From Polytrichum commune (Eukaryota > Streptophyta > Polytrichopsida > Polytrichales > Polytrichaceae), in the NCBI GenBank assembly GCA_950295325.1, contig OX485807.1, forward strand, positions 37,664,440 through 37,728,439: a stretch of DNA of 64,000 nucleotides, in the 5' to 3' direction. The notes under the pieces were generated by a model. That model saw nothing but the letters and a program-made list of their open reading frames with translations, made no database searches and was not told the DNA's origin. How positions within the stretch are numbered: position 1 is the first letter of the stretch; every line of letters starts with the position of its first letter. Shown piece after piece: positions 53,855 through 64,000 of the stretch. A program made the position numbers and the translations under genes.

Positions 53855-55850
53855 TTATTGCTTGGTGGATTTTTGGGGTTGCCATGGTAGTTGTGTGTCT
53901 ATTGGTAGTGGTTCATTGTTTTCTATCCTCCTTTTGTGTAGAATTATGGACATAGCATATTGTATGGCGATGACGTTGATTGCCTCAAATGTGTATTTGA
54001 TGCTTAGTTTAGGGATTTTGAATGTTGTTTTAATGCTTTTCCATAGAAAGAATGTGTGTGGTTGCCCTAGCACCTATTGTGATGACTATTAGTGGATCTA
54101 CCTTCTAGCCTCTGTTGATAACATTGTTTATTAGTGGTTTATATTTTTATTTATTTTCGGATAATAATTTCATCTGGTATTCTATCGTTACAATATGTAA
54201 ATTCAGTGAATCTTACTGTTAGGTTATCATTAGGTTCTATTGGTGGTGGAGACTAATATGGTAGTCCTTTCACAAATAGAAGGTCTGGTATGAATATGGC
54301 ATTGCAGTGGCATCTTTGTTGGCCACACGTGCAAGGTAATAGCCATGGAGGGACAATATGTTCTAGGGGGTCATTATTGAATGTGCTTGCATTCATGAGA
54401 ACATAGCATCTTGACTTCTTTGATGTCACTATAAGTTTTCTTAATTCCCATATTGCTTTATTGTGTCTTTTAGTTCGGAGGGCATGCACGTGGTGTTGTT
54501 TGCACTTTAGAAGTACATGTAGCCATGTATCAGGGTTTGGGGAGTTACATATGGGGCATGTGATTGATGAAAAAACTTCCCTACCAAAGAACAATTGTTT
54601 TATGGCATTCCCCATGCATTGGACATGTCTTGATTTTAGAAGACATATTTTTTGAGAGTCGCTTATGCTTTTGTGTGTCCAAAATTTATTTGATAGCTCG
54701 TTATCTATTTTCTCGTTGGCTATTTATTTTTCTATGTTGGGATATAGTATAGGGATCAGTTCTAGATTTATATTCTTATCGTATTTTTTTATGAGATGTT
54801 TTTCTAGGAATGTGATAGGTCCTTTGTTGGGAGTTGTTCCCATTGATGGCCATTTGTCTGTAGTACGGTGTTGAGGGGGCAAATTCATGTGGTTGTGAGG
54901 CATTGGAGTGTTCTTTTGATGTACCTTCTTTAGCAAGTGTGTTGGCTTCCTCATTGCCTTTGATGTTTGCACGTGCTCTTACTTTGTATAGTGTTGTAAG
55001 TTGAGTTCTTTGTATAAGGAAGTTAACTATTTCTTCTAGGATGGTTTTATCGGGGTGGTTGTTGTGTAGTGTGGGGTGTTTTATTTGGTTTTTGATCACA
55101 TATAGACCATCAAGGTAGTATGTGAAGATATGTGCGGGTTCATTTGGGAAGTCTTTATTTAATATTGTGAGGGTGTGGTGAATGACCATTAAATATGCTC
55201 TAAATATGTTTTGTAGGCATGGTAGACATATTGCAAGTTTAATATTTTTTTTCGTGATTGTATATATCATATCCAGCTTCTTCCCATAGCCAAATGTCTC
55301 TTATTTTTTTTGAGGGTTAAAGGATCCATTCGTGTTAAAAACATTATTGGGGGGGGGGGGGGGAGGGGATTTAAGGGGTGTTTCATTCTCGTAGTTGGGA
55401 ATTGGTGGGATTGTGTTATGTAGGTGTGTATTTGGGATTGGGTAGGTGAGGGCATTCCATGTTTTACTTTTGTTGACTTCTATATTTTGCAGGGTAGGGG
55501 CAATTTGTATGATTGTGCGGGCTATGTTAAGGTTGTTGCATATATTCTTTATTGAATCAATTTGTTTTGTAGTACCGATACTATTATTTTGGTGATGTAC
55601 GCAAAAGATTCTTATAGTGAGTGGTTCTATACGTGGCTCGCTGAATTTTTGTGGTTTTGTTGGTTCCTTGTATTTAGTGGTGTATGCTGGTATGTGTGTC
55701 TGGGAAGGGGCCTAAATGTGGGGTGAAAATTTGATACCAGTTTATAAATGGGATGGTAAGTATTGTGGTAGTATGTGGGTCGTGTTTAGCTGTTAGTTTG
55801 GCCCAGTGGATGGTTGTTTGGGCTTTAGTTTCATTGTGAGGGTGAGCATA

Positions 55851-56402
55851 ACTTATACCTTGCCACATGTGTGAGAATGCATTACCAAGAGACCCAAAGA
55901 TTTTATCTCTAGGAAATGACGAATAGAACTTTGTTACATAAGTTGAGCATGTCACTAGAGAGGAGAAGTAGGATTGTGTAATTTTAAAGGACATTGTGAT
56001 GTAGTATAGTAGTGCTTTGGGTAAGGCATGGTGAACTTATACCTTGCCACATGTGTGAGAATGCATTACCAAGAGACCCAAAGATTTTATCTCTAGGAAA
56101 TGACGAATAGAACTTTGTTACATAAGTTGAGCATGTCACTAGAGAGGAGAAGTAGGATTGTGTAATTTTAAAGGACATTGTGATGTAGTATAGTAGTGCT
56201 TTGGGTAAGGCATGGTGAACTTATACCTTGCCACATGTGTGAGAATGCATTACCAAGAGACCCAAAGATTTTATCTCTAGGAAATGACGAATAGAACTTT
56301 GTTACATAAGTTGAGCATGTCACTAGAGAGGAGAAGTAGGATTGTGTAATTTTAAAGGACATTGTGATGTAGTATAGTAGTGCTTTGGGTAAGGCATGGT
56401 GT
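55851..56402. repeat. Three identical 184-bp tandem units inside the LINE
   Basis: The unit starting ACTTATACCTTGCCACATGT occurs at 55851, 56035 and 56219. I find no base difference between the copies up to GTAAGGCATGGTG. Because 184 is not a multiple of three, the triplication breaks the LINE frame; each unit encodes the same fragment starting MSFKITQSYFSSLV on the minus strand. Confidence 0.95.
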
Positions 56403-57853
56403 GAGTTTTTGAGTGGGTCATTTTTTGGGATTATGTGTTTATATTTTTGATATAGCCATGTTATTTCAGTTCAAATGATTGGATGGGGGTATTAAGTCGT
56501 GTGGTTAGTGTAGCATTCGATTGTATTGGTTTCACAACCATACAAGTCTATTATAGGGAATGGTGATAAGGTGTTTGCATGTTTTGTCATATATGTGGGC
56601 GGTGTCATTTTGTACTTGGATTTTGTTTGTATTAGTATTGAAATCTTCTTCAGGGTTACATTCATGTGTTGAGATTTCTACGAGGGGGATGGATGTTTAG
56701 GGGTGGAGATATGTGTCTTGGATCTTTCTTTTGGGTAAAAATATCTTTCTTTTTTTATGTTGTTTTCATATATTGTATATCATTTTTTGGTATAGTATGT
56801 AAGTATTATACTTGTGTTGTGTTGTATGGCTTTTGGGAGATTATAAAAAAATAATTCTCTTTGTGGAAGTTTTTTGTTATAAATTATGCCACTAGGTAGT
56901 ATCCATTGGCATAGGTATGTGTATTAAATTTTTTTACAATTTTGTATTTATCTTTGGTTGGTTTCATGTAGTGGTATGTTATTGAGTGTATAGGGTATCT
57001 CATTGGGTTGTTTATTATGTGTGTAGATGTGGTCAAATTTGTTAGATGTGGTGAGGCAGGTGGGCATGTGAGAATTTATCTATTTAGTGGTTCTATGTCA
57101 TGTTCCATTATAATGTATTTTTGTTTTAATGTATGTGGTGGGTGATGGTCTTGGCATGTTTCTTGACATTTTTCATTGCAGCCTGGGTGGCAGAATAATT
57201 GTTGTGTTGTTCTTAATGTTTGTTTTATCAAGTGTGTGCCATTTGGTAGAATGAGTTGTTTTATGTCATACATGTTTTCTAGGAGTAAATTGTGTATGTA
57301 TTTTAGGTTTTGACTATAAAGTTGTGGGGGGGGGGGGGTGGTGTTGTGGATAGTTTATGGCATTCTCTTGCAAGTGGTGTTGCTTCCAGGGGGGATTTTT
57401 CTATCTTGCTTTTGAGATGAGTTCCACCTACTACTTGAATGAGGTATAATGTTCTAGTGACGGGTGATCCATTATAATCGCGGTGTTTGATCCTAGGTAT
57501 ATAATTTGCACCCCCATATTTAACTAGTATATACTGTGTGAGACCCTTGTATATTGTTTCAAGTTTGCCTTTGTCATTTAATGCAATTATGAGTTCTTCT
57601 TTGATACACCTAATGTAGGTGTTTTTAGTGAAAATGCTTCTATTCCAAACATATCATGGGGTAGTTGGGTGACCATGTTTGGTGTGCAATTAGGGAGTCC
57701 ACATATTTTCTTTTGAATTGCTATTATTATTAATTTATCTAATTTATGATTCCGGGTAGTGAGTATGGTATTGCATAGAAGTTGTATGTAATTCATGCTC
57801 TGATTACTGTATCTACCATACTAGTTTTTTGTTTGATTATTGTTGGACAATTT

Positions 57854-58613
57854 GGGGCCATTCACGGTTAGGGTACTACTTTTGGCCGTCTAACGGAAAA
57901 CGGACTTTTTTGGATAACTTCACATGCTTGGTATGCTTAGATTTGTATTGTGAAGCATATTTTGGATCATACCTACATTTCATACTCCATATCGAGTACA
58001 CTAACAAAGTTAATTTAGAAGGAATAGGGTCATCTAAGATATCCTTTTGATTCCTTAAAGGACATTCAGGAGTGCTGTCTTAATTGTTCACCTTAAGATC
58101 AAGGAATGAAAAGGACAACAAGAATCAATTGGAACGATCCCAAATTTTTTCCTCACACTCATCGTTCAAGTGTGTACCAATAGAACCAAATATGTATTGA
58201 ATAGCAATTGCCCAACTTTACATGTGGCACCAAACAAGTCCAAATATACATATAATCACGGCCACACGTAAAAGGAACGTCTAGTATTAGAATTGGACAA
58301 AAAAAATTATATGAATGGACACATGACACTTTTACCAAGGTACCAAGATACATAACAGGAAATAATTGACCACCAATGCACACCTAAATAGCAAAAAAAT
58401 GCCACTGATGTGGCCTAGGGTTTAGGGTTTAGGATTTAGGGTGATTATTAAATAATAATAAGAATCTTTCTTGATAAAGCTTATGAACTATCTACTTATT
58501 TATGTAAAATTTATTGATCAAATAATAGTAAATCATGATAAAAACCAAGATCAATGCGACAAAGTCCTGAAGTCATGTGTCCCGAAAGTAGTACCCTGAT
58601 CGTGAATGGCCCC
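57854..58613. mobile_element. 760-bp terminal-inverted-repeat element inserted in the LINE
   Basis: The ends GGGGCCATTCACGGTTAGGG and the inverse CCCTGATCGTGAATGGCCCC continue over about 28 bp (TACTACTTT/AAAGTAGTA). ATTT flanks both sides (57850-57853 and 58614-58617). LINE coding resumes on both sides, so the insertion is younger than the LINE. The superfamily is uncertain: the GGGGCC ends resemble Harbinger-like ones but the duplication appears to be 4 bp. No transposase; it contains TTTAGGG units near 58417-58440. Confidence 0.82.
58417..58441 (+). repeat. Short interstitial telomere-like repeat (TTTAGGG)
   Basis: CTAGGGTTTAGGGTTTAGG followed by ATTTAGGG: three to four units of the plant telomere motif, located inside the 760-bp element. 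Confidence 0.7.
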
Positions 58614-61366
58614 ATTTGCTAATTGATTGCATTGACTGATAACTTTGGTGGTTGTGATATGTATCTATATTTTCCATTTGAGGGATGGGACGAGTTGGAT
58701 TCCTAGGTATACGTATGGGTTGTTTTGGTGTAATATTGGGATAGATTAGTTTCTATATACAATATTGGCGATTTGTATTTGTGTTTTAAATGTTTTTTGA
58801 TTCATTTTGGACTTATTTGGGACCCTGTGACTGCACAATTTCATATTCCAAGGTCCATACATGCTCATTCACAATATTTGTATAATTTGTTTAGTTGTGA
58901 TTGTAGTGATGTGAGTTTGTTGGTGATTGTTGCTAGATCGTCTGCGTATGCTACAAAGCTAATTGTGGCTTTAGATGTTCCAAAGGTGTATCCATAATTT
59001 CATTTTTGTAACCATCTTAGCAGTGGTTCAAAAAGTATGATAAAGATGTATGGCTAAGGGTGTCTCCTTGTATAGTACTTCTTTGTTTTGGTATTTCTTT
59101 TGTTTTGCCAAAGTATTCTCCAGTAAATATGGTGTTGGAGTGTGAGTATATGTTACCTATTAGTTTAATTGCGTCTTCTGGGTATCTTAAGTCTTTCATA
59201 ATAGCTAATAAGCGTGCATGATCTATTGATCCAAATATATTTTTGAAGTCAGTGTAAAGTAAATAAATGTTTTGGTTGATGGATTAGGCGACTTCTAGTG
59301 TTGCTATTAGTGTTTGTATTTGTCTCGATGTGCACCTTTCTACTCTAAATCCTTCTTGGCTATCTTGTAGTATTTGGTGCTTCTCTTCATATGTTGAAAG
59401 TATGAATGTTAGAGTGTTGGTAAAAAAAATTGTATGTAGTGTTAGCAAGTGTTATAGGTCTATGATTGGGTAATAAAGAGGGATCTCCCTTTTTATAGAG
59501 TAGTATTGTTAGGTTGGTTTTCCAAGAGGATGGGATTTATTTTTGTCTATAGTAGTGTGTAAAAAATAAAAAATATATATGTTGGAATTTTTGGGGCATG
59601 TTTTTAGTGTGGAGTTGGGGATTTTATTAGGGCACGGAGTTTTGTTATTTGCTAGGTTTTTGAGGTAAAGGTTGTAAGTTTATAGGTCAAAATATGTATA
59701 TAAGGGTGTTTGTGGGTCACCACGTTTTTCAAGAATGAGTCATTCTAAGTCATGTCATGGGAATTGTCTAATTGCGCACATACACTCCAGGGGGTGGTAT
59801 GGTAAGTAGTAACATGTGGGTATGGTGGATCTATTACTTAGAGATTGTTGTACGTGTAGTTCATTTGCTATGTCTTGTGGGTTCGTGACTATATTATTAA
59901 TGTGGTTAGTGATGCAGTCTAGTGGTGGAGTCTCAAAGTTTTTAAATACTTTCATGTTTATTTTTTGGGATTGGTTTTATATTTGGATATGACTTTCTTA
60001 ATGCAATCATTGGTGTATTTAGTGGTGATTTTTATGGCTTGTAAGTTTGTTGTTTTGGCGAACGTTGCTATTTCTTTAATCCATGTGTTTAGCAATAGGT
60101 TGTCTTCGGGCGGGCGGGAGTATATGCGTATGTAGCTATGACTCCTTAGTGTAGCAATTATTGGGTGTGTGCGCAAATGCCTGGTATTTCTTATGATGTA
60201 TATTGTTTTCCTTATTAAGTGGTAGATTGCTATGTGTTGGTTCCATGTTTTTTGGGGTTTTTTCTGGGCAGGTAACCTCCTTGTTGAATGGTTATGTTGG
60301 TTAGTGTGGGTATGGAAGTGGTGCTACACGTCTCTTCTACGTTTTTTGAAATATTTTGGGTGATATTGTCCATTTGTGTACATGTTTGGTGCCATTGGTC
60401 ATTTGTTAAGTGATCATTAGAAAGTAGGGTGGTTATTTCATTAAGTTGGGTTACGTTTTTCTTAAAAAACTTGGTGTTAATTTTTTGAGGTTTTCTTGTG
60501 GAATGGGGTTTAGAATATTGGTTGTTTGGAGTGGTGAAAGTTGCGGTACTTGGGCTTTTAGGGTGTTGGGTGGGATTTTTAGAATAATTGGTAAGTGATC
60601 AGAGTTTAGGTTTTGTTCTTGGAGTGTGATTGATGAGTATGTGGTTGCATGTTGTGTATTTGTATAAAAACCATATATTAGGTTGGTGTTAGTGTAGTTG
60701 AGTCCACCTTGTCTATAATATGTTGTGTTGGGGATATAGGTAAGTGTTGGATTAACGGTGTATGTTCTCCACCTAAGATCCTCTTCTTGGGGGGGGGGGG
60801 GGGGGGTGGTACCATGTTCATTTTGCCTGCCTATTAGTGCAATGTCTTTGTTGAAATCTCAACACAGGTTGTGTGTGTGTGTGGTTTGGGTGTGCAATTA
60901 TTTGTGTATTTATGGTGTGCATTATATCGGGGATTAATCTAATGTTTTCTTCATGTGATGACATGTACATATGGAGTAACAACCATGGTTTTAGTGTGTT
61001 GTTTTTATGTGGATAATTTGTAGGTATGGTGATATGTTGACAAGGGAGGGTATTTTTGTAATGTTTCCTTGGAATGCATATTTTTTGTGTATGAGTGTGA
61101 ATAGGCCTCCTCTAGCTCAGGTCTACTGCTTTCTTTGTTGGATGCACCATGTTAGCGCATGTGTATTATTAAGGATTAGTTTATATTGTGGGAATAGTTT
61201 TTTAATGTATTTAGTTGATTTGGCTACTCTCAATTTAGTTTCTTGTATGGTGATTATGGCTAGTATGTCGTGTGAGTGGTGGATAATGTCTTGTATGTTG
61301 GGTAGTGTTGTGTTTATTGATGAGGCATTCCATGTTATCATTTGAGTGTGGTGGTTAGTATTTTGG

Positions 61367-61918
61367 CTATGTTGTGGCGGTGGGGGTGGGGGTAACGGTG
61401 GTGTTGGTGGGGTGTGTGTGTTCGGTTAGGGGTTTGAATATTTCTAGTGTTTCAATAAGAAAGTTTCTATATAGGTAAGGGAATTTATCTCTCAATGCTT
61501 TGAGGTTTGGTGGGTCATGGTTTTGATGTATAATTTTATAGATATTTTTGTGTATGGTAGTTGGTGGGTTGATTATATGTTGGTTCTCTTGTAATAATTG
61601 AGTGTGTGGGTGTATAGTGTTGATATGTCTTTCAGGGGGATTTCTTAGGGCGTTTAGTTTAATTAGGAGTATTGAGGACCAGTCTAATTTCAAGTTTCGG
61701 ATGAGGTGTTCGCATGTGTTTATGTTTGGGCTTATGGTTACGATTAGTGCAAATAGTATGTTTGGTGTTGGGTATTGTCTTTTTTGGCCAATATATAATG
61801 AGAGATTGGGAAATATTCTAGAGGCATTGTTGTGGTTAGGGTGTGGGGAGAAGGTTTGTATAATGTGTTGGTATTCTCGGCGAAGTTTTATTGTACATGG
61901 TATATACGTTGTAATCAC
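61367..61918 (-). pseudogene. LINE ORF1-like frame
   Basis: An open frame of about 183 codons directly upstream of the endonuclease and ending 25 bp before its ATG (61341). It contains no methionine codon and starts just after an in-frame stop, so it lacks a start. The sequence is Asn/Ile/His/Pro-rich with a Thr/Pro-rich tail (HPTNTTVTPTPTATT). The position fits a LINE ORF1, but no zinc knuckle is visible; assignment is by context. Confidence 0.6.
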
Positions 61919-61927
61919 CGTTGCCTA

Positions 61928-62587
61928 AGGTTGATTTGGACACGATTCCTTCTAGTGATAGTATCACCAATATCTTGATGCTAAACGTCATGCATTATTG
62001 TTGTCTAATGTCTTATTAAAGAACTATTTATATTTTGGTGTTAATGAAATTATTAGTTTCCAAAAGTTAGCTAGGAATTTAGACAAGATGATAGTTGCTA
62101 ACTTGAGTAGGCAACACCGGAGATCTTTGAACTCCTATTTCAAGAGTTCTTGATAATATTTGTATTTGTTTGGAGTTATGAGTTATTATTTCATACCATC
62201 TATATTGCTTAAACTCATTGTATATATTTTCAAGCTCAAATTACTTATGTTTTGGTATTCCCTCAATAATACAACAACTTTACGTCATTTATCATATAAA
62301 TAAGAAGACAACACCTTAATAATACGATTTTTTGTGTTTCCCAAATGTGTCATACTAAAGAGGGAGAACAATACTTGTAGAATCGAAGAGGTGAAGCCAC
62401 AAAAACACATGATGAACTTTAAATTCCACAAGAAATTACAAACAATATGACAAAATACAATACCTATACATAGCAAGGTACATGCCTCGTAATTTCTATC
62501 AGGCCCCATCCAAACTAAGCAGTTGAAATTAAATAACTTATCCATTCAATACAACCAAACTGTAAAATGAAACTAGAAAAAACATTA
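61928..62587. other. Unannotated
   Basis: Sequence upstream of the LINE; no gene recognised. Confidence 0.3.
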
Positions 62588-62888
62588 TATATATATATAT
62601 TCTCAAGTTGGAGTTCTTCGGAGGCCAAGTTTCTTGTCTGAGGCTTTGAGGTTGCCCAAGAAACTTGACCTCCAGAGAACTCCCCTTCAAAAAAATGCCA
62701 CCACATTGGCAACCATGTCATTTTTTCATTCATGTACAAAGTTCTCCACCAAAGGACTCTTGGCCGTAGTGTAAACCACCACCGGACAAGAGTGTCACTC
62801 TTGACCAATCAAATTTCAAATTTTCCCTAGAATTCACGACCGGTGGACTTCTCCACCATAGTGTAAAGCGGCCCTAAGTTGTATGGAC
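62588..62888. mobile_element. Remnant with one Harbinger-like end
   Basis: The right end CATAGTGTAAAGCGGCCC is followed by TAA, as in the other Harbinger-like elements, and an inner TAGTGTAAACCACC copy lies near 62770. I see no matching left end. A hairpin with AAGTTTCTTG/CAAGAAACTT stems lies at about 62622-62671, and an (AT)n run at about 62587-62600. Confidence 0.45.
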
Positions 62889-62891
62889 TAT

Positions 62892-63468
62892 GGGGTTGTT
62901 TACATCATGGACCATGAAGTCGTCATAAGGCCCTGTAAAATATGTGATTGGTTGTGGAACTTGTCCCATGACCACTTCGATTTGCACCAAGGAAGAAATG
63001 TCAGAGTGACCATGGAGCTTGAGGTCCCCAAAAGACATATTTTAAGGCCTACATTATCCACTGACATGGTCCAATGGGTTTTGCGGTGGGAGAGGCAAAA
63101 GAGGTGCTCTAATAGAAAAAGGCAAGGGCTCATGACAAAGAAATGTTGTTATAATCATTTTATGATAGAATTTATTTTGGGGGATGAGAAGATGAAGACA
63201 AGAGAAGACAATAGAATGGTCAAACTTGATTTTTTTTTCTTCTCAAAATTGCCTTTTTGGGGCATGTATTAAAAATATCAACACGTTCACTTTTTGGTGC
63301 ATGGTCATTCCTCTTGGTCCACATTTGGTTTACACCTAGTGAGGGGTCCAAAGGCTTTGTAAATTGATTTTTTAAGAAATCGGACCATGGATTGGATCAT
63401 CAAGTCGGACCATGGAAAAAGCCCATCCTCCATGATCCGACTTCATGGCCCATGGTGTAAACTAGCCC
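62892..63468 (+). mobile_element. Harbinger-like non-autonomous element (577 bp)
   Basis: The left end GGGGTTGTTTACATCATGG and right end CCATGGTGTAAACTAGCCC are inverted repeats continuing through GACCATGAAGTCG. TAA follows the right end; the left flank reads TAT, so the duplication is imperfect. The sequence aligns with the element at 32091-34622 without its solo LTR and so supplies the empty-site reference. The open frame at 62883-63272 is not a known protein. Confidence 0.82.
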
Positions 63469-63599
63469 TAAGCTCAATGGATTGAAATATTTCCTAGAGA
63501 ACATGAATTGAATTGTCAAGTGAAAGGGCAACAATGAATCTTGCATGTGGGTTCAATCTCCCTTTGACATTTAATTCCAATTGTGGTCCAAACACACTA

Positions 63600-63821
63600 C
63601 ACCATTTATGGTATTTAATGTCACTTACTATTTGGAGTTACATTGTGCTATAACTTTTTACTCTAGATCTCATTTTTTTTTACCAAAAAAGGCCAAATTG
63701 GTTGTTTGGATACTATAGAGCGTTAACATCTTTACTTGGTAAAAAATGATACTAACAAAAAAATGTTATGGTGATGCACAACTCCGAATAGTAAGTGACA
63801 CTAAATACCATTAACAATGTG
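63600..63821. mobile_element. MITE related to 3140-3360
   Basis: The left arm (CACCATTTATGGTATTTAAT, GTCACTTACTATTTGGAGTT) and right arm (AACTCCGAATAGTAAGTGAC, ACTAAATACCATTAACAATG) are inverted copies of about 75 bp. The arms share the GGAGTTA...ATTTTTTACC theme with the 3140-3360 element. TA precedes the left end; the right flank is less clear. Confidence 0.65.
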
Positions 63822-64000
63822 CTTATTTGGCATGTTCATGTGTAAATAATTGATAATCACAAAAAGAAAAAGAAAAAGACGAGGTTAGAGCATGTTTACA
63901 CGAAAGCAATTAGGCCATGGCTCTTGAGAATCCTTGAATTTAACATTTGGTTGAGAGTATCACATGCTTCTGCTTAGCCTTACACTGAGGGCTTGTGCCC

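Larger units (their letters stand above)
53855..61341 (-). pseudogene. LINE ORF2 remnant (endonuclease-RT-RNase H)
   Basis: Endonuclease start: ITWNASSINTTLPNIQDII, then ITIQETKL (61341-61123). RT segments: RSTIQGDTLS at about 59060-59090 and YADDLA at 58948-58931, with YADD the catalytic motif. Post-RT block: LPNCTPNMVTQLPHDMFG (about 57640-57700). RNase H end: KVRARANIKGNEEANTLAKE (about 54930-54990). C-terminal region: CPICNSPNPDTWLHVLLKC (about 54490-54560) and PWLLPCTCGQQRCHC (about 54300-54345), ending around 53855. The parts lie in different frames, with many stops. Confidence 0.85.
53855..61918 (-). mobile_element. Degenerate LINE with endonuclease, RT and RNase H
   Basis: Read on the minus strand, the domain order is ORF1, APE-type endonuclease, reverse transcriptase, RNase H and a C-terminal Cys/His region, as in plant LINEs of the L1/I group that carry RNase H. 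The 760-bp element at 57854-58613 interrupts it, and three identical 184-bp units lie at 55851-56402. Many stops and frame changes make it non-functional. The plus strand is strikingly T/G-rich across the element, so the coding strand is A/C-rich. I did not find a poly(A) tail or target duplication. Confidence 0.88.

Noticed and set aside
62883-63272. 129-aa plus-strand ORF
   Set aside because: It lies wholly within a non-autonomous Harbinger-like element and does not resemble transposase.
1-64000. CRISPR arrays, bacterial operons or defence systems
   Set aside because: The window has eukaryotic splice sites and plant transposons throughout; tandem repeats lack uniform unique spacers.

Overview
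The window reads as nuclear DNA of a streptophyte (plant-lineage) genome. The reasons are a plant-type secreted aminoacylase-1-like gene with GT-AG introns, a Ty1-copia retrotransposon, small CACTA, hAT, Harbinger-like and TA-target DNA elements, LINE remnants, and short runs of the plant telomere motif TTTAGGG. I cannot place the lineage from sequence alone. Genes are sparse and most of the window is layered transposon debris.

Protein genes. (1) 11530-13260 (+) is an intronless, complete NXPE/PC-esterase-like type II membrane protein of 576 aa, with a transmembrane segment, a filamin-like domain and an SGNH-type esterase domain. (2) 28435-27026 (-) is a homologue in inverted orientation that lacks exactly 128 codons covering the filamin-like domain and carries an in-frame TAA before the catalytic Asp/His block; I call it a pseudogene. 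(3) 51235-46877 (-) is a five-exon M20-family aminoacylase-1-like gene. All splice sites can be read, all introns are phase 0, and the product is 440 aa with a signal peptide.

Mobile elements. A Ty1-copia element (16209-22146) has 353-bp LTRs that differ at about five positions and a perfect 5-bp CATAG target duplication, yet its gag-pol frame is broken. It lies between the two NXPE copies. A LINE on the minus strand (about 61918-53855) keeps readable endonuclease, reverse transcriptase (YADD), RNase H and a C-terminal Cys/His region; it is interrupted by a 760-bp inverted-repeat element and holds three identical 184-bp tandem units. A truncated relative lies at about 41600-42700. Harbinger-like elements, mostly with TTA/TAA duplications, lie at 6529, 9858, 32091, 43904 and 62892. 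hAT-type elements with 8-bp duplications lie at 10557, 29346, 30544, 36760 and 45641, and a 246-bp CACTA-type miniature element at 52687. Nesting is clear: a 1984-bp solo LTR (TSD GTTGT) sits inside a Harbinger-like element, and another Harbinger-like element sits inside a long-inverted-repeat element whose related empty site is visible at about 31665.

Layout. 0-11 kb: repeats and unannotated AT-rich DNA. 11-13 kb: NXPE gene. 16-22 kb: copia. 27-28.4 kb: NXPE pseudogene. 29-46 kb: nested transposons and minisatellites. 47-51 kb: aminoacylase gene. 52-62 kb: CACTA-type element and LINE. 62-64 kb: further small inverted-repeat elements. I see no operon, RNA gene cluster, CRISPR or defence system. 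The most unusual items are the inverted NXPE pair with clean domain loss, the long-arm elements with mirrored C/G tracts, and the identical 184-bp triplication in the old LINE.
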